Origin: Pontixanthobacter aquaemixtae
GTDB lineage: Bacteria > Pseudomonadota > Alphaproteobacteria > Sphingomonadales > Sphingomonadaceae
Length of the DNA stretch: 64,000 nucleotides
Assembly: GCF_009827395.1 (NCBI RefSeq)
Contig: NZ_WTYX01000001.1
Span: forward strand, 1,493,722-1,557,721
Direction: 5' to 3'
Positions within the stretch are counted from its first letter, which is position 1, and each line of letters opens with the position of its first letter. The position numbers and the translations under genes were made by a program. The notes below the pieces were generated by a model, which worked only from the letters and a program-made list of their open reading frames with translations, was not told the DNA's origin and did not search any database. Shown piece after piece: positions 19,758 through 29,085 of the stretch.

Positions 19758-21173
19758 ATGGCAGACCATTCATACGATTACGACGTCCTAGTTATCGGCG
19801 CAGGCCCAGGCGGCTATGTCGCGGCTATTCGTGCGGCGCAATTGGGGCTGAAAACCGCATGCGCAGAATCGCGCGAAACGTTGGGCGGAACTTGCCTCAA
19901 TGTCGGGTGTATCCCGTCCAAGGCCATGCTGCATGCGTCCGAATATTTTGACGCGGCAGCCAATGGCGCGATGGCGGGCATGGGCATCGATGTGAAGCCG
20001 AAGCTCAATCTGGAGGCGATGCACGGACAGCGGACCGATGCGGTTGACGGCCTGACCAAAGGCATCGAATTTCTGTTCAAGAAGAACAAGATCGACTGGA
20101 AGAAAGGCCTCGCCACTTTCAAGGATGCGCATAGCGTCGAGATTGGCGGCGAAACGGTCACGGCGAACAACATCATCATCGCCACCGGCTCTTTGGTCAC
20201 GCCGCTACCCGGCGTCGAGGTCGATAACGACAAGCAGGTGGTGGTCGATTCCACTGGCGCGCTCGAACTGGCCAAAGTGCCGAAGAAAATGGTCGTGATC
20301 GGCGGCGGTGTGATCGGGCTTGAGCTTGGCTCGGTCTGGAATCGCCTTGGCGCGGATGTGACTGTGGTCGAGTTTCTCGACCAACTTCTGCCCGGCATGG
20401 ACGGCGACGTTCGCAAGGAAGCGGGTAAGATTTTCAAGAAACAGGGCATGGAGCTGAAGCTCAAGACCAAAGTCACCGGTGTGACGGTCAAGGGCAAGAA
20501 AGCGACGCTGACGCTCGAGCCCGCTGCTGGCGGCGATGCAGAAACCTTGGAAGCCGATTGCGTGCTGGTGTCGATTGGCCGCCGCCCTAACACCGAAGGG
20601 CTTGGTCTCGAGAATATCGACCTCGAAACCAACAAGCGCGGCCAGATTGAGACCGACCACGATTTCCGCACTTCAGTTGATGGCGTGTGGGCCATAGGCG
20701 ATGTCGTTCCCGGCCCAATGCTTGCGCACAAGGCCGAGGATGAAGGCATTGCCTGCGCAGAGAACATTGCGGGCCAAACCGGCATCGTGAACCACGATGT
20801 GATCCCGGGCGTGGTCTACACCCTGCCCGAATTTGCCGGTGTCGGCCTGACGCAGGAAGAGGCAATCGAAAAGCTGGGCGACAAGGCCAAGATCAAAGTC
20901 GGCAAATTCCCGATGATGGCCAACAGCCGCGCGAAAACCAATCACGAGCCCGACGGGTTTGTGAAGATCATCGCCGATGCCGAAACCGACCGCGTTCTGG
21001 GCGTGTGGGCCATCGCCAGCGTCGCCGGAACGATGATCGCGCAAGCCGCGCAGGCCATGGAATTCGGCGCCACCAGCGAAGACATCGCCTATACCTGCCA
21101 CGCGCACCCGACGCATTCGGAAGCGATCAAGGAAGCGGCGATGGCGGTCACCGGAAAACCGATCCACATTTAG
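19758..21173 (+). CDS. lpdA: Dihydrolipoamide dehydrogenase (E3)
   Basis: 471-residue flavoprotein disulfide oxidoreductase that re-oxidises the lipoyl groups of 2-oxo acid dehydrogenases with NAD. The FAD motif is VIGAGPGGYVAA, the redox disulfide is in GGTCLNVGCIPSK, the NAD-binding motif is IGGGVIGLELG, and the active His-Glu pair is in HAHPTHSEA. The ATG at 19758 is chosen because an earlier in-frame start would translate the palindromic repeat into residues with no family match. Last gene of the sucA-sucB-lpdA group. Confidence 0.96.
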   Translation: MADHSYDYDVLVIGAGPGGYVAAIRAAQLGLKTACAESRETLGGTCLNVGCIPSKAMLHASEYFDAAANGAMAGMGIDVKPKLNLEAMHGQRTDAVDGLTKGIEFLFKKNKIDWKKGLATFKDAHSVEIGGETVTANNIIIATGSLVTPLPGVEVDNDKQVVVDSTGALELAKVPKKMVVIGGGVIGLELGSVWNRLGADVTVVEFLDQLLPGMDGDVRKEAGKIFKKQGMELKLKTKVTGVTVKGKKATLTLEPAAGGDAETLEADCVLVSIGRRPNTEGLGLENIDLETNKRGQIETDHDFRTSVDGVWAIGDVVPGPMLAHKAEDEGIACAENIAGQTGIVNHDVIPGVVYTLPEFAGVGLTQEEAIEKLGDKAKIKVGKFPMMANSRAKTNHEPDGFVKIIADAETDRVLGVWAIASVAGTMIAQAAQAMEFGATSEDIAYTCHAHPTHSEAIKEAAMAVTGKPIHI

Positions 21174-21186
21174 GCCTATCAGACCA

Positions 21187-21228
21187 ATGCAAGCAAAGCA
21201 CGGGGGCATCTCCCGGTTTTGCTTGCAT
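21187..21228. terminator. Strong hairpin after lpdA
   Basis: Eleven-base inverted repeat ATGCAAGCAAA (21187-21197) / TTTGCTTGCAT (21218-21228) enclosing an inner CGGG/CCCG stem. There is no T run, so it may stabilise the 3' end rather than act as a classic terminator. Confidence 0.5.
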
Positions 21229-21325
21229 CGGGAGCATCGCTTCTCTCGCCGGAGCGTGCTGATTGGCTATGGCATCGCGCCCGTTCTCGGCTACGGTACC
21301 GCATCGGGCCTGAGCAGGAGAGATG

Positions 21326-22660
21326 ATGGCGTATCCGAAACTTACCGACGAACCCACTGCGCTCGAACTGGCGGCACAGATCAAGGCAGGTAAACTGTCC
21401 CCGCTGGAAGCAGTCGACGCCGCGATTGCGCGGGTTGAAACGCTGGACGGCCCGATCAACGCAGTGCCTGTCCGTGATTTTGAGCGCGCACGGGAATCTG
21501 CGAAGGCGTTGGACGGGACGATCGCGTCCCCAGATCAGCCGCTGTTCGGCGTTCCGATGACGATCAAAGAGAGCTTCGATATCGCGGGGCTCCCGACCAC
21601 ATGGGGGCATGCCCGCTTCAAAGACAATATCGCCAAGCGCGATGCCAAAGTGGTCAGCCAGCTCAAGGCGGCAGGTGCGATATTGATCGGTAAAAGCAAT
21701 GTCCCGCCCGACCTTGCCGATTGGCAAAGCGCCAATGAAGTCTATGGGCGCGCGCGCAATCCGCACAATCCGGGCCACAGCCCCGGCGGATCATCGGGCG
21801 GCGCGGCAGCGGCTGTCGCTGCGGGCATCGTCCCTTGCGAGGTCGGCACCGATATTGGCGGCTCGGTCCGCGTTCCTGCGCATTTCTGCGGAGTGTGGGG
21901 GCATAAGAGCAGTTGGGGCCTGATCAGCAAGCACGGGCACGATCATCCGGCCATGGCAGGCAATGACGGGCATGACGGCGTGCTGTCAATCGCAGGGCCG
22001 ATAGCGCGCGATGCCAATGATCTGGAGGCGCTGCTGCGGATCACCGCCAATGTACCGCTCAAAGAAGCCGGAAAGCCTCTCAAAAATTGCCGTATCCTGC
22101 TGGTGGCCGATCAAACGGTCAGCCCGGTCGACACCGCTGTATCCGGGCCGCTGGAGGCGGCGGCACGCGCCCTGGAAAAAGCGGGGGTGGCGATTGATCG
22201 CCAATCCGATCTTCTCCCCGACCTGGAACAGCAGCACCGCGACTATATGCGGATGCTTGGTATTGCGATGGCGCGCGGCGCACCGGGGCCTGATGGAGAG
22301 CGGGCGACCGCAACCGACTGGTTCGACTTGCTCGACATTCAGGCGCAATCTGAACTGGCCTGGGCAAAGCTCTTTGAAACCTATGATTTTGTGATCGCGC
22401 CCCCTGCCCCGGTCACCGCGATCGAACATAGCGACGTGCCCGTGCGAAATCGCAAAATCACCATCAATGACGAAGTCCGCGATTTCGCCGAAGTTTTTGC
22501 CTGGGCCGGGATTTCGACTTTCCCCAACTTGCCCAGTACGGTCCTGCCCATTGGCGAAAGCGGCGGGCTGCCGACTTCTATGCAAGTCATCGGTCCGCGC
22601 TGGTCGGACCTGCATTGTATTGCTATTGCGCGCGCGGCGGGTGCGATCTTGCACGGCTAG
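21326..22660 (+). CDS. Amidase-signature family hydrolase
   Basis: 444-residue amidase. The Ser-cisSer-Lys triad can be placed: Lys in MTIKES, cis-Ser in SPGGSSGG and nucleophile Ser in DIGGSVRVPAHFCG. These enzymes hydrolyse amides; the substrate cannot be told from sequence. AGGAG lies five bases before the second of two adjacent ATG codons, which is the chosen start. There is no signal peptide, so it is cytosolic. The next gene follows within about 20 bases, which suggests co-transcription. Confidence 0.9.
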   Translation: MAYPKLTDEPTALELAAQIKAGKLSPLEAVDAAIARVETLDGPINAVPVRDFERARESAKALDGTIASPDQPLFGVPMTIKESFDIAGLPTTWGHARFKDNIAKRDAKVVSQLKAAGAILIGKSNVPPDLADWQSANEVYGRARNPHNPGHSPGGSSGGAAAAVAAGIVPCEVGTDIGGSVRVPAHFCGVWGHKSSWGLISKHGHDHPAMAGNDGHDGVLSIAGPIARDANDLEALLRITANVPLKEAGKPLKNCRILLVADQTVSPVDTAVSGPLEAAARALEKAGVAIDRQSDLLPDLEQQHRDYMRMLGIAMARGAPGPDGERATATDWFDLLDIQAQSELAWAKLFETYDFVIAPPAPVTAIEHSDVPVRNRKITINDEVRDFAEVFAWAGISTFPNLPSTVLPIGESGGLPTSMQVIGPRWSDLHCIAIARAAGAILHG

Positions 22661-22681
22661 AATTCGTCGGAGTTGCGCATA

Positions 22682-23389
22682 ATGGCCAAAACACGCTGGA
22701 TGGCGCGCTTCGCCATATGGCATATCTGGCTCGGTTGGCTGGTTGCCGTGCCGCTGCTGATGTGGACGATTTCGGGGCTGATCATGGTTTCGCGCCCGAT
22801 AGAGGAAGTGCGCGGCAATCATTTGCGCGAAGCAGTGGAAGAGACCGCGCTCCCGGCCGATACCAATATCACGGTCACCCTACCCGAAGCCGACGGCAAA
22901 CCTGTGAAGTCGGTCACCACCGCCATGCAAGCAAATGCCACGATCACCACGATCACCTATATGGACGGGTCGGTTGAACGGTTTGGCGCTGATGGCGCGC
23001 AATTGCCCAAAACCGGCGAAGTTGCCGCGCGCGCAATTGTTGCCGAGCGGATTGTCGGCGGAGACAGGGTTGTCAGCTCCACCTTCTATCCCAAAGACCA
23101 AGTTCCCTTCGACTTCCGCCGCCCGATGGATGTCTGGCAAGTGACGCTTGAAGATGGAACCAACATTTATGTCAGCCATGACACCGGAGAAATCGCCGCG
23201 GTGCGCACGCGTTTCTGGCGCGTGTTCGACTTTGTCTGGGGCCTGCATATCATGGATCTGGAAACGCGCGAGGACACGCATCATCCGATTTTGGTGATTT
23301 TCACTGCCCTCGCCGTCATCGGCGTGATTTTGGGAACAATCCTGATGTTCCGCCGGCGCAAAGCCAGGGTGAAAACCGATGCCAGTTGA
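22682..23389 (+). CDS. PepSY-domain membrane protein
   Basis: 235 residues. An N-terminal helix (FAIWHIWLGWLVAVPLLMWT) and a C-terminal helix (ILVIFTALAVIGVILGTILM) enclose a periplasmic PepSY-like region that includes DVWQVTLEDGTNIYVSHDTG. This resembles half of a PepSY-TM protein, often linked to iron or redox metabolism. GGAG lies nine bases before the ATG. Its end overlaps the next gene by 11 bases. Confidence 0.8.
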   Translation: MAKTRWMARFAIWHIWLGWLVAVPLLMWTISGLIMVSRPIEEVRGNHLREAVEETALPADTNITVTLPEADGKPVKSVTTAMQANATITTITYMDGSVERFGADGAQLPKTGEVAARAIVAERIVGGDRVVSSTFYPKDQVPFDFRRPMDVWQVTLEDGTNIYVSHDTGEIAAVRTRFWRVFDFVWGLHIMDLETREDTHHPILVIFTALAVIGVILGTILMFRRRKARVKTDAS

Positions 23390-24047
23390 TTCGGCGATCC
23401 TGACTCCGGTGGTCGACATTCTCGACCTGCTTGGCGTTGCAGTGTTCGCGCTGTCAGGTGCGTTGCTCGCCGCAAAGGAGCGCCAGACATTTGTTACCAT
23501 GGCCTTTTTCGCACTGGTGACCGGGGTCGGCGGCGGGACCATTCGCGACCTTCTGATCGGCGCACCGGTGTTCTGGGTTGGTGATGCATGGGTGGCGGCA
23601 ATTTGTCTCGCAACCGCGCTGATCGCATGGCTGACGCCAACATCATGGTGGGAAGGACGTTTGCTCGACTTTGCTGACGGGCTGGGCCTAACAGCCTATG
23701 CCGTGCTTGGTGCGTCCAAGGCAATGTCATACGGCATTCCGCCATTCCCGGCGATCCTGATGGGGATCATCACCGGCTGTGTCGGCGGCATCATTCGCGA
23801 CGTCGTGGCCGGTAGGCCGTCGATCATTATGCGGCCGGAACTCTATGTGACCGCTGCCGCGCTGTCGGCTGTCCTGTGCGTCATCGGCAAGACTTTGGCC
23901 TTGCCCGATGCGATCACGTGGACCGTGGCAACCGTGGCCGGTTTCATGCTTAGAAGCGCCGCGATTACATGGAACCTGTCGCTCCCGTCCTACCGCGAGG
24001 GGAACGACGAGATTGACGAAAACGACACCGAGGGCGGCGCCGCTTAG
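23379..24047 (+). CDS. TRIC/UPF0126 family membrane channel-like protein
   Basis: 222 residues with about seven hydrophobic helices. The two copies of the family motif are visible, GVGGGTIRDLL and GCVGGIIRDVV. This internal duplication is typical of bacterial TRIC-type (YadS/UPF0126) cation channels. Some members have been linked to glycine or other transport; the substrate here is unknown. The C-terminus is acidic and cytosolic. It is translationally linked to the PepSY gene by an 11-base overlap and converges on the next gene with only three bases between. Confidence 0.88.
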   Translation: MPVDSAILTPVVDILDLLGVAVFALSGALLAAKERQTFVTMAFFALVTGVGGGTIRDLLIGAPVFWVGDAWVAAICLATALIAWLTPTSWWEGRLLDFADGLGLTAYAVLGASKAMSYGIPPFPAILMGIITGCVGGIIRDVVAGRPSIIMRPELYVTAAALSAVLCVIGKTLALPDAITWTVATVAGFMLRSAAITWNLSLPSYREGNDEIDENDTEGGAA

Positions 24048-24050
24048 AGG

Positions 24051-24800
24051 TCAGCCGCCCATTGCTTCGTCATAGCCGTCTTCACCCGGCAATGGACCGC
24101 CTGGATAGGCAGGTTGCTGATCGGACGGAACCGTGTCTTCATACTGGGCTGTTTGTGATGGATCTGATCCATAGGGACGCGTTTCTTCGCGGTCCCAGGC
24201 AGCGGCATATTGCGCGTCGCTATACTGGCGGTCTTGCACCTGCTGATAGTCGAGCTGGGCAACCTGCCCGCCATAGTCGATATTGCTGATCCGGCCGTTG
24301 CTACCGATCTGGCAATTGAAGCCTTCGCCATTGTACAATGTCCCGGCAACATTCCAGCCGTCACGCGAGCGGTTTACGCTATCAACGCTTTCAACACGGA
24401 CATCGCGCTCGATCGTGTCGAGACACATATTGACCGCATTATCGATCCCGTCGTCACCGCCGCTTCGCACAGTGGTCCGGCGCTCGCGGTAGCGGACATC
24501 TTCCTGGCGCTCGCGCCGCGGCTTAGAAGCGGCATCGGCAATCGCAGCGATGCCGCCGATAATCAGCACGCCGGCGATAATATCGCCTGCATCAACCCCA
24601 TGGCGATGGCGGCGGCGATAGCGGCGATGTTCCGCGCTCACGCTGTCCGAATTCCACGCGGCAGTACCCCATCCGGTGGTGTCCGTTGACGAGCCAAAGG
24701 GCGATGCTGCTGGCAGTTCAGCAGCCATCGACGGTGTCGTCGCCATAGACAACGCGGCAAGCAGACAAGTGGCAGATGAAAAGGTTTTGAAACGGGTCAT
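24051..24800 (-). CDS. Secreted protein with hydrophobic GxxxG-type segment (paralogue 1)
   Basis: 249 residues. The signal peptide ends near PSMAA. Then come a basic His/Arg patch (RRYRRRHRHG), a hydrophobic segment DAGDIIAGVLIIGGIAAI, a central domain with two Cys (MCLDTIERD and FNCQIGSNGRI), and an acidic Gln/Tyr/Pro-rich tail. It is clearly related to the next upstream gene, sharing the hydrophobic segment and both Cys positions. Function unknown; likely anchored in or facing the envelope. The ATG at 24800 starts the signal peptide directly. Confidence 0.75.
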   Translation of the reverse strand: MTRFKTFSSATCLLAALSMATTPSMAAELPAASPFGSSTDTTGWGTAAWNSDSVSAEHRRYRRRHRHGVDAGDIIAGVLIIGGIAAIADAASKPRRERQEDVRYRERRTTVRSGGDDGIDNAVNMCLDTIERDVRVESVDSVNRSRDGWNVAGTLYNGEGFNCQIGSNGRISNIDYGGQVAQLDYQQVQDRQYSDAQYAAAWDREETRPYGSDPSQTAQYEDTVPSDQQPAYPGGPLPGEDGYDEAMGG

Positions 24801-24849
24801 AACGGGCGCCCCCAAATGGTTGGTCGGCGGGATAGTACCGCCGTATTGC

Positions 24850-24893
24850 GGAAAAGGATAGGCGGCCCAGACTTGCGTAAGCCTGAACCGCCT
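24850..24893 (-). terminator. Probable terminator of the 24945 gene
   Basis: On the minus strand AGGCGG (24893-24888) pairs with CCGCCT (24857-24852 area), with further pairing inside (CAG and CTT against AAG and CTG). The bases after it are T-rich. Confidence 0.55.
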
Positions 24894-24944
24894 CGTGGGA
24901 GGAATTGAGGGAAAGTCCTCACGATCTACCGATCGATCCGGAGA

Positions 24945-25484
24945 TCAACGAAGCCCCCTGACGCCGCTGAAGTCCATATCAACAATGCGGCCTCGTTGGA
25001 TCTCGCAGGTGAACTTGCCAGTATCGTGCTGGCGGTAACCGCGGCGATCATACCGATCATTGTAGCCGCGGTAACCACGCTGACCTTCGACAGCGATACG
25101 TCCTTTTACCCGCCAGCCATTTCGTTTGCGGTCAACATCGCGGATCTGGGTGACATCGGCATACCGGTATCCGGCACGCTGGGCGTCACGCTCTGCAGCC
25201 TGGATACAGCGCTCCACCGCGCGTTCGCCTGTCCGGTATTGGTTGTTGTAGCGATAATTGTACCGGTCATTGTATCGATAGTTCCGGTCGCGATAGCGGT
25301 CACGATCATTATTGCCCGAGGACAAGATGGCAGCAATACCGCCCAAAATCACGGCGCCGGCAATAACATCGCCTGCACTGATGCCATCATCGTGGCGATC
25401 GCGGGCAAAAGCCGGTGCGGCGGAAGTCATTGCCATTGCGCCTGCGGCGACGGTCCCGGCAAGTGCTTTGGTAATGGTCTTCAT
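24945..25484 (-). CDS. Secreted Arg/Tyr-rich protein (paralogue 2)
   Basis: 179 residues. The signal peptide ends at PAFARD. A hydrophobic segment SAGDVIAGAVILGGIAAI matches its neighbour. Then come Asp/Arg/Tyr/Asn repeats (residues about 55-85) and a Cys-containing domain (ERCIQAAERD and KFTCEIQRGRIVDMDFSG). AAGGA lies seven bases before the ATG. With the adjacent gene it forms a tandem pair of unknown function; the repeats are strongly basic. Confidence 0.78.
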   Translation of the reverse strand: MKTITKALAGTVAAGAMAMTSAAPAFARDRHDDGISAGDVIAGAVILGGIAAILSSGNNDRDRYRDRNYRYNDRYNYRYNNQYRTGERAVERCIQAAERDAQRAGYRYADVTQIRDVDRKRNGWRVKGRIAVEGQRGYRGYNDRYDRRGYRQHDTGKFTCEIQRGRIVDMDFSGVRGLR

Positions 25485-25628
25485 GATACATTCCTTCATG
25501 CTGCCGCGGCAGGTCTGCCTTGGCTTCAGAAGTCTTGTAGGTGATTCGCTTTGAGTGAAGCCTGAATTGGGCTTACAGCATCCATTCAGAAAACTACTCA
25601 CTTTTATGAATATACGGATGCAGGTCCG

Positions 25629-27005
25629 CTATTTTCCCATCGCTGCAAGCACATCGCGCGTGAACGAAACTATGTCGAAACCGTGCCCCGCGGGATCCTC
25701 TCCCCGCCGTACGATTACGATGTCACGGCTCGGTACAATCACGACATACTGCCCGCGATTTCCCATCGCCGCGAAGGTGTCTGGCGGGATGCCATCTGAC
25801 GCATTGAACAGCCAGAACCCCGCACCATAGCCTATAGGCCGTCCTTCCGGTTGCGGGCCCGACGCGGTGGAAACATATTCGCGCCAGTTTTCCGGCAGGA
25901 TCCGCTCGCCGTTCCACACTCCGTCGTTCAGGTAGAGCTGCCCCAGTCGCATCAGATCGGGCGCGGTCGACCAAACCTGGCTGGACAATATGTAGTTCCC
26001 TTCATGGTCGGTTTCCGCGACCGTGTTGTGCATCCCGATCTTCTCGAAAAAGTCTGACGGCGGGTGCGTGGCCAGATAGGCCTCCACCGCCTTTACAGCC
26101 ATCAGCGTATCGTTGTTTGCGTAACGGAAGACAGTGCCGGGCTGGTGGACGATGGGCCAAGCCGCTGCCCGTTCGCCTACAATGGCTCCGCCCCAATAGA
26201 TCGGATCGGTCCGGTTGCCGGGCGTATCCGAATATCGCCCCGATGCCATGCGCAGCATATGATCGATTGTGATCGCGCGGCGTGGGTCATCCTCATCTGT
26301 GCCCACTCCTGCCGAGCTTTGCCCACTGGCGGCACCATCGTGCACGGCGGTGCCGACCAAAGTCGCCGCGATGCTTTTGGCCACCGACCACGTCCGCTGC
26401 GGCGTTGCCGGACCAAAACCATTGGCATAGCGCCAGACGCCGTCACCTTCTTTCCCGCTCACGATCACCGCGGTGGTGCGCGCTCCGTTTCCGTATTTCT
26501 GCGAGAACGCGCCTTCGAAAACGCCGGTCAGATTCTTGGGAATGATCCGCGAATGATCGTTTACGATCGCATCGGGATAGGATCTTGGCAGAACATCACG
26601 CTTTGGCGGCTCCTCCATACCAATCGGCCCGAGCGAGCAACCGTTTTGGGTTTTGTGATATGCGATGCGCGGCGGCATGTCTTGCGCCCAGGTGACGCGC
26701 ACGAAGCTGAGCACACCCGTTCCGTTATCCGCCCGCATTATATCATAGGGCAAGTCCTGCACGATTTGATCGAGCGGGGACTGTATTCCTGTCAACTCCC
26801 ATTGATGCACGCTTTCGGCAGACCGGGTGACACCGCCACGCTCGGCATTGGCGATAGCGCTGCACAGAAACAGCGCCTTATACCCCGCCGCAAGCGCCCG
26901 GTCGTAGCGGGCGTCGAGATCATCCTGCTGGCTTTGTGCAAATGCAGCGGGTGAGCCCGAAAGGCTGGCCAGCAGCGCGGCGGCGATTGCGAGTTTTCTG
27001 ATCAT
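25629..27005 (-). CDS. Exported serine hydrolase, beta-lactamase/esterase (class C) family
   Basis: 458 residues with a signal peptide (cleavage near AAFAQ). The class C-like catalytic motifs are present: SVAKS, giving the SxxK nucleophile and base, and RYANND, giving YxN. The third motif region reads MGNRGQYVVIVP rather than KTG, which is common in esterase or peptidase relatives and argues against a true beta-lactamase. Substrate unknown; periplasmic. It appears to stand alone. Confidence 0.82.
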   Translation of the reverse strand: MIRKLAIAAALLASLSGSPAAFAQSQQDDLDARYDRALAAGYKALFLCSAIANAERGGVTRSAESVHQWELTGIQSPLDQIVQDLPYDIMRADNGTGVLSFVRVTWAQDMPPRIAYHKTQNGCSLGPIGMEEPPKRDVLPRSYPDAIVNDHSRIIPKNLTGVFEGAFSQKYGNGARTTAVIVSGKEGDGVWRYANGFGPATPQRTWSVAKSIAATLVGTAVHDGAASGQSSAGVGTDEDDPRRAITIDHMLRMASGRYSDTPGNRTDPIYWGGAIVGERAAAWPIVHQPGTVFRYANNDTLMAVKAVEAYLATHPPSDFFEKIGMHNTVAETDHEGNYILSSQVWSTAPDLMRLGQLYLNDGVWNGERILPENWREYVSTASGPQPEGRPIGYGAGFWLFNASDGIPPDTFAAMGNRGQYVVIVPSRDIVIVRRGEDPAGHGFDIVSFTRDVLAAMGK

Positions 27006-27056
27006 TCGCCGGATGTGCCTGCCCTTGAGCCTACAGTCAAAACCAATATCATCGGA

Positions 27057-28187
27057 TCATCGTGCGGCGTGCGCCTGAGACAAATACGTAGTCGTGGTGA
27101 TTTCAAGCTGCGCAAAGAGATCGGAAAAATCCTCCAGCGAAAGCATTCCGCTACACGCAGAGGCACCTTCGGGCAGAGTTTCACCCCTCGCCAATCGCCG
27201 GATCAGGGCAACCGCCGCCAGAACAGGCACATTCGGCCCGCGATTGGCATCTGCATTCAGAACCCAGCTTCGCGTTTGTGCGTGCCCTTTGCCGTCAACA
27301 CCCGAAACCCGCACGGTCATTGCGCCCCGATCGCTGCCAAAGGCGAGGAAGCGCTGCGCCACCCACAGCATCGGCCCCGCAAACGGGCGCAAGCCGGGAA
27401 GCAATTTGAACCGGACCAATTGGGACAATCCCGCAAGCCCCAAATGAAGGAAACCGAGCTCCAGCCCGGCAAAGAACTCGGCTGACCGCGTGGGGGCATA
27501 GCGTTTGACCAGCAAGTCTTGCTCTGGCGTGTCGCACACGCTCGCCCAGCGTTTGCCAATTCCGGGAATGTCTTCGCGGTGGGTCATGCCCCAACCGGGA
27601 ACTTCACCCCATCGTCCCTCGTGAAAAACGCGTACCGGCTTCCCCACATAGGACAGGATTGCTTCGACAACCGATCGTCCACGCGGCGCGCGGTTGCCCG
27701 GAAAGATACCGATGCGAATAGTGTCAATCTGCCGCCAGGTGAGTGTCAAATGGTCGATCACCGCATGCGAAAGCGCTGGAATAGAGCTGGCACCGGTGAC
27801 CATCGCAATGCCCGCCTCTTTCGCGGCCTGATCGTAACGGGGGAACGAAGCGACAAAGTCGCGCCCGTCGGCGAGGTCGATATAGTTCACGCCCGCAGCA
27901 ATCGCCGCTTCGATCACCTTGCTATGCGAAGCCTGAAACGGGCCGGCAGAGTCGACAACCACATCAAAGCCGGCCAGATCGCTTGCATCGATTGCGTTGC
28001 GGTCCAGCTGCCGAAGCGAGACCCGGCTTGCCAGAGATCCTGCAACGGCTTCCAATCGGGCCAAATTGCGCCCCGCCAATGTCAGATGCACGCCCTCGAT
28101 CTGCTCAGCCAGTTTCGCCAGCCGGCTACCAAACACGCCGCTGCCGCCAACAATCAGCACTTTCAGAGCTTGGCCCTTCTCAATCAT
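27057..28187 (-). CDS. Saccharopine dehydrogenase-like NAD(P)-binding protein
   Basis: 376 residues beginning with a Rossmann motif VLIVGGSGVFGSRLAKL. Then come LAGRN and the segment VVDSAGPFQ typical of saccharopine dehydrogenase-like oxidoreductases. Despite the name, most such proteins are not lysine-pathway enzymes; substrate unknown. The ATG at 28187 overlaps the end of the upstream DUF4166 gene by eight bases. The pairing of these two families is a known combination and suggests one pathway. Confidence 0.82.
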   Translation of the reverse strand: MIEKGQALKVLIVGGSGVFGSRLAKLAEQIEGVHLTLAGRNLARLEAVAGSLASRVSLRQLDRNAIDASDLAGFDVVVDSAGPFQASHSKVIEAAIAAGVNYIDLADGRDFVASFPRYDQAAKEAGIAMVTGASSIPALSHAVIDHLTLTWRQIDTIRIGIFPGNRAPRGRSVVEAILSYVGKPVRVFHEGRWGEVPGWGMTHREDIPGIGKRWASVCDTPEQDLLVKRYAPTRSAEFFAGLELGFLHLGLAGLSQLVRFKLLPGLRPFAGPMLWVAQRFLAFGSDRGAMTVRVSGVDGKGHAQTRSWVLNADANRGPNVPVLAAVALIRRLARGETLPEGASACSGMLSLEDFSDLFAQLEITTTTYLSQAHAAR

Positions 28188-28857
28188 CGGAGAAAATCGC
28201 ACGTTGGTGCACCAGTTTGCCAAACAGCGGATGGTCCACGTCTAACTCAAAGGCAAATCTGCCCCCACCCAGATCGCGATGCCTGACGGTGGTGTTCCCC
28301 GGGCCGATCCAGTGCGGCAACTTTATTCGCATGCGGCCAATGAGCAGAAAATAGTGGTCGCTACGGAATACCAGCCCGTCCGGTTCTGCATAGACCCGCA
28401 AGGCCATACCCAGATCCTTGCCCAGATACTCTTCCAGCCCTGTCGGGCCGGCGAACCGCTTTGCGCTGTGTATGACCTGCGGAAACCCGTGTTTGCGGGC
28501 ATAGATACGTGTCCAGCACTGGCCCCCGCTCGCCATATCCTCGCTGACAATGACGACCGCCGGAACCGCGGTATCAGGGTAAAGCGGTAGCGGGCCTCCC
28601 ACCAAACGGCAGAACTGGGCAAGCGCCCGGCCCAGCCGCGAATGGCGGGTCTTCTCGATCACGCCGCGATAGCAGACCACGCTGTTTGCCCCCAATCGCT
28701 TGGAAAACCGCCGCTGGACCGCGTTGGGCAATCGCTCCCAATTCTCAGAGCCGATCAACCTGCGAAATCGGGTATCATAAGGTGCAGAGGAAACTGCATC
28801 TTCGCGTGCCAAGGGCGCTCCAGCTTGTTGCCCCCGCTGCCTTCTTGATGCCCACAT
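28180..28857 (-). CDS. DUF4166 family protein
   Basis: 225 residues. The regions RFRRLIGSENWERLPNAVQRRF, GGPLPLYPDTAVPAVV and RRTY-like/LLIGRMRIKLPHWIGPG follow the DUF4166 pattern. This domain often occurs with, or fused to, saccharopine dehydrogenase-like proteins, as seen here. No enzymatic motif is evident. The ATG at 28857 has AGGAAGG at the right distance; longer versions would reach into the palindrome-rich promoter region. First gene of a two-gene operon. Confidence 0.75.
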   Translation of the reverse strand: MWASRRQRGQQAGAPLAREDAVSSAPYDTRFRRLIGSENWERLPNAVQRRFSKRLGANSVVCYRGVIEKTRHSRLGRALAQFCRLVGGPLPLYPDTAVPAVVIVSEDMASGGQCWTRIYARKHGFPQVIHSAKRFAGPTGLEEYLGKDLGMALRVYAEPDGLVFRSDHYFLLIGRMRIKLPHWIGPGNTTVRHRDLGGGRFAFELDVDHPLFGKLVHQRAIFSDD

Positions 28858-28948
28858 TACGATGCCCCTTCCTCTAATGCCCGACCCTCTTTGGACTTCT
28901 GGCTGAGCAGACCAGAAATTTCGCATCAAGCGCGGACATCAGCAGTAT

Positions 28949-28992
28949 GACATTTATTTCTGTCATAACAGAAATCTCTGACATTAAGTCAG
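28949..28992. promoter_or_regulatory. Operator-like palindromes between divergent genes
   Basis: ATTTCTGT-CATA-ACAGAAAT (28956-28975) is a perfect 8-base inverted repeat, and CTGAC-attaa-GTCAG (28978-28992) is a second. Several TGACA/TGTCA copies surround them, with TTGACA also at 29010-29015. The AT-rich block lies between the DUF4166 operon and the divergent gene at 29086. No regulator gene is adjacent. Confidence 0.55.
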
Positions 28993-29085
28993 CGCTGTCA
29001 AGTCGCGTTTTGACAAGTGTTGCGATATTGCGCCGTCTATAGCAATCAGGCAGCGCCCAAGCGGGGCAAGTTGGAGAATAGAGTG

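Noticed and set aside
25629-27005. A true beta-lactamase resistance gene
   Set aside because: SxxK and YxN are present but the KTG-like motif is not; esterase or peptidase relatives share this pattern.
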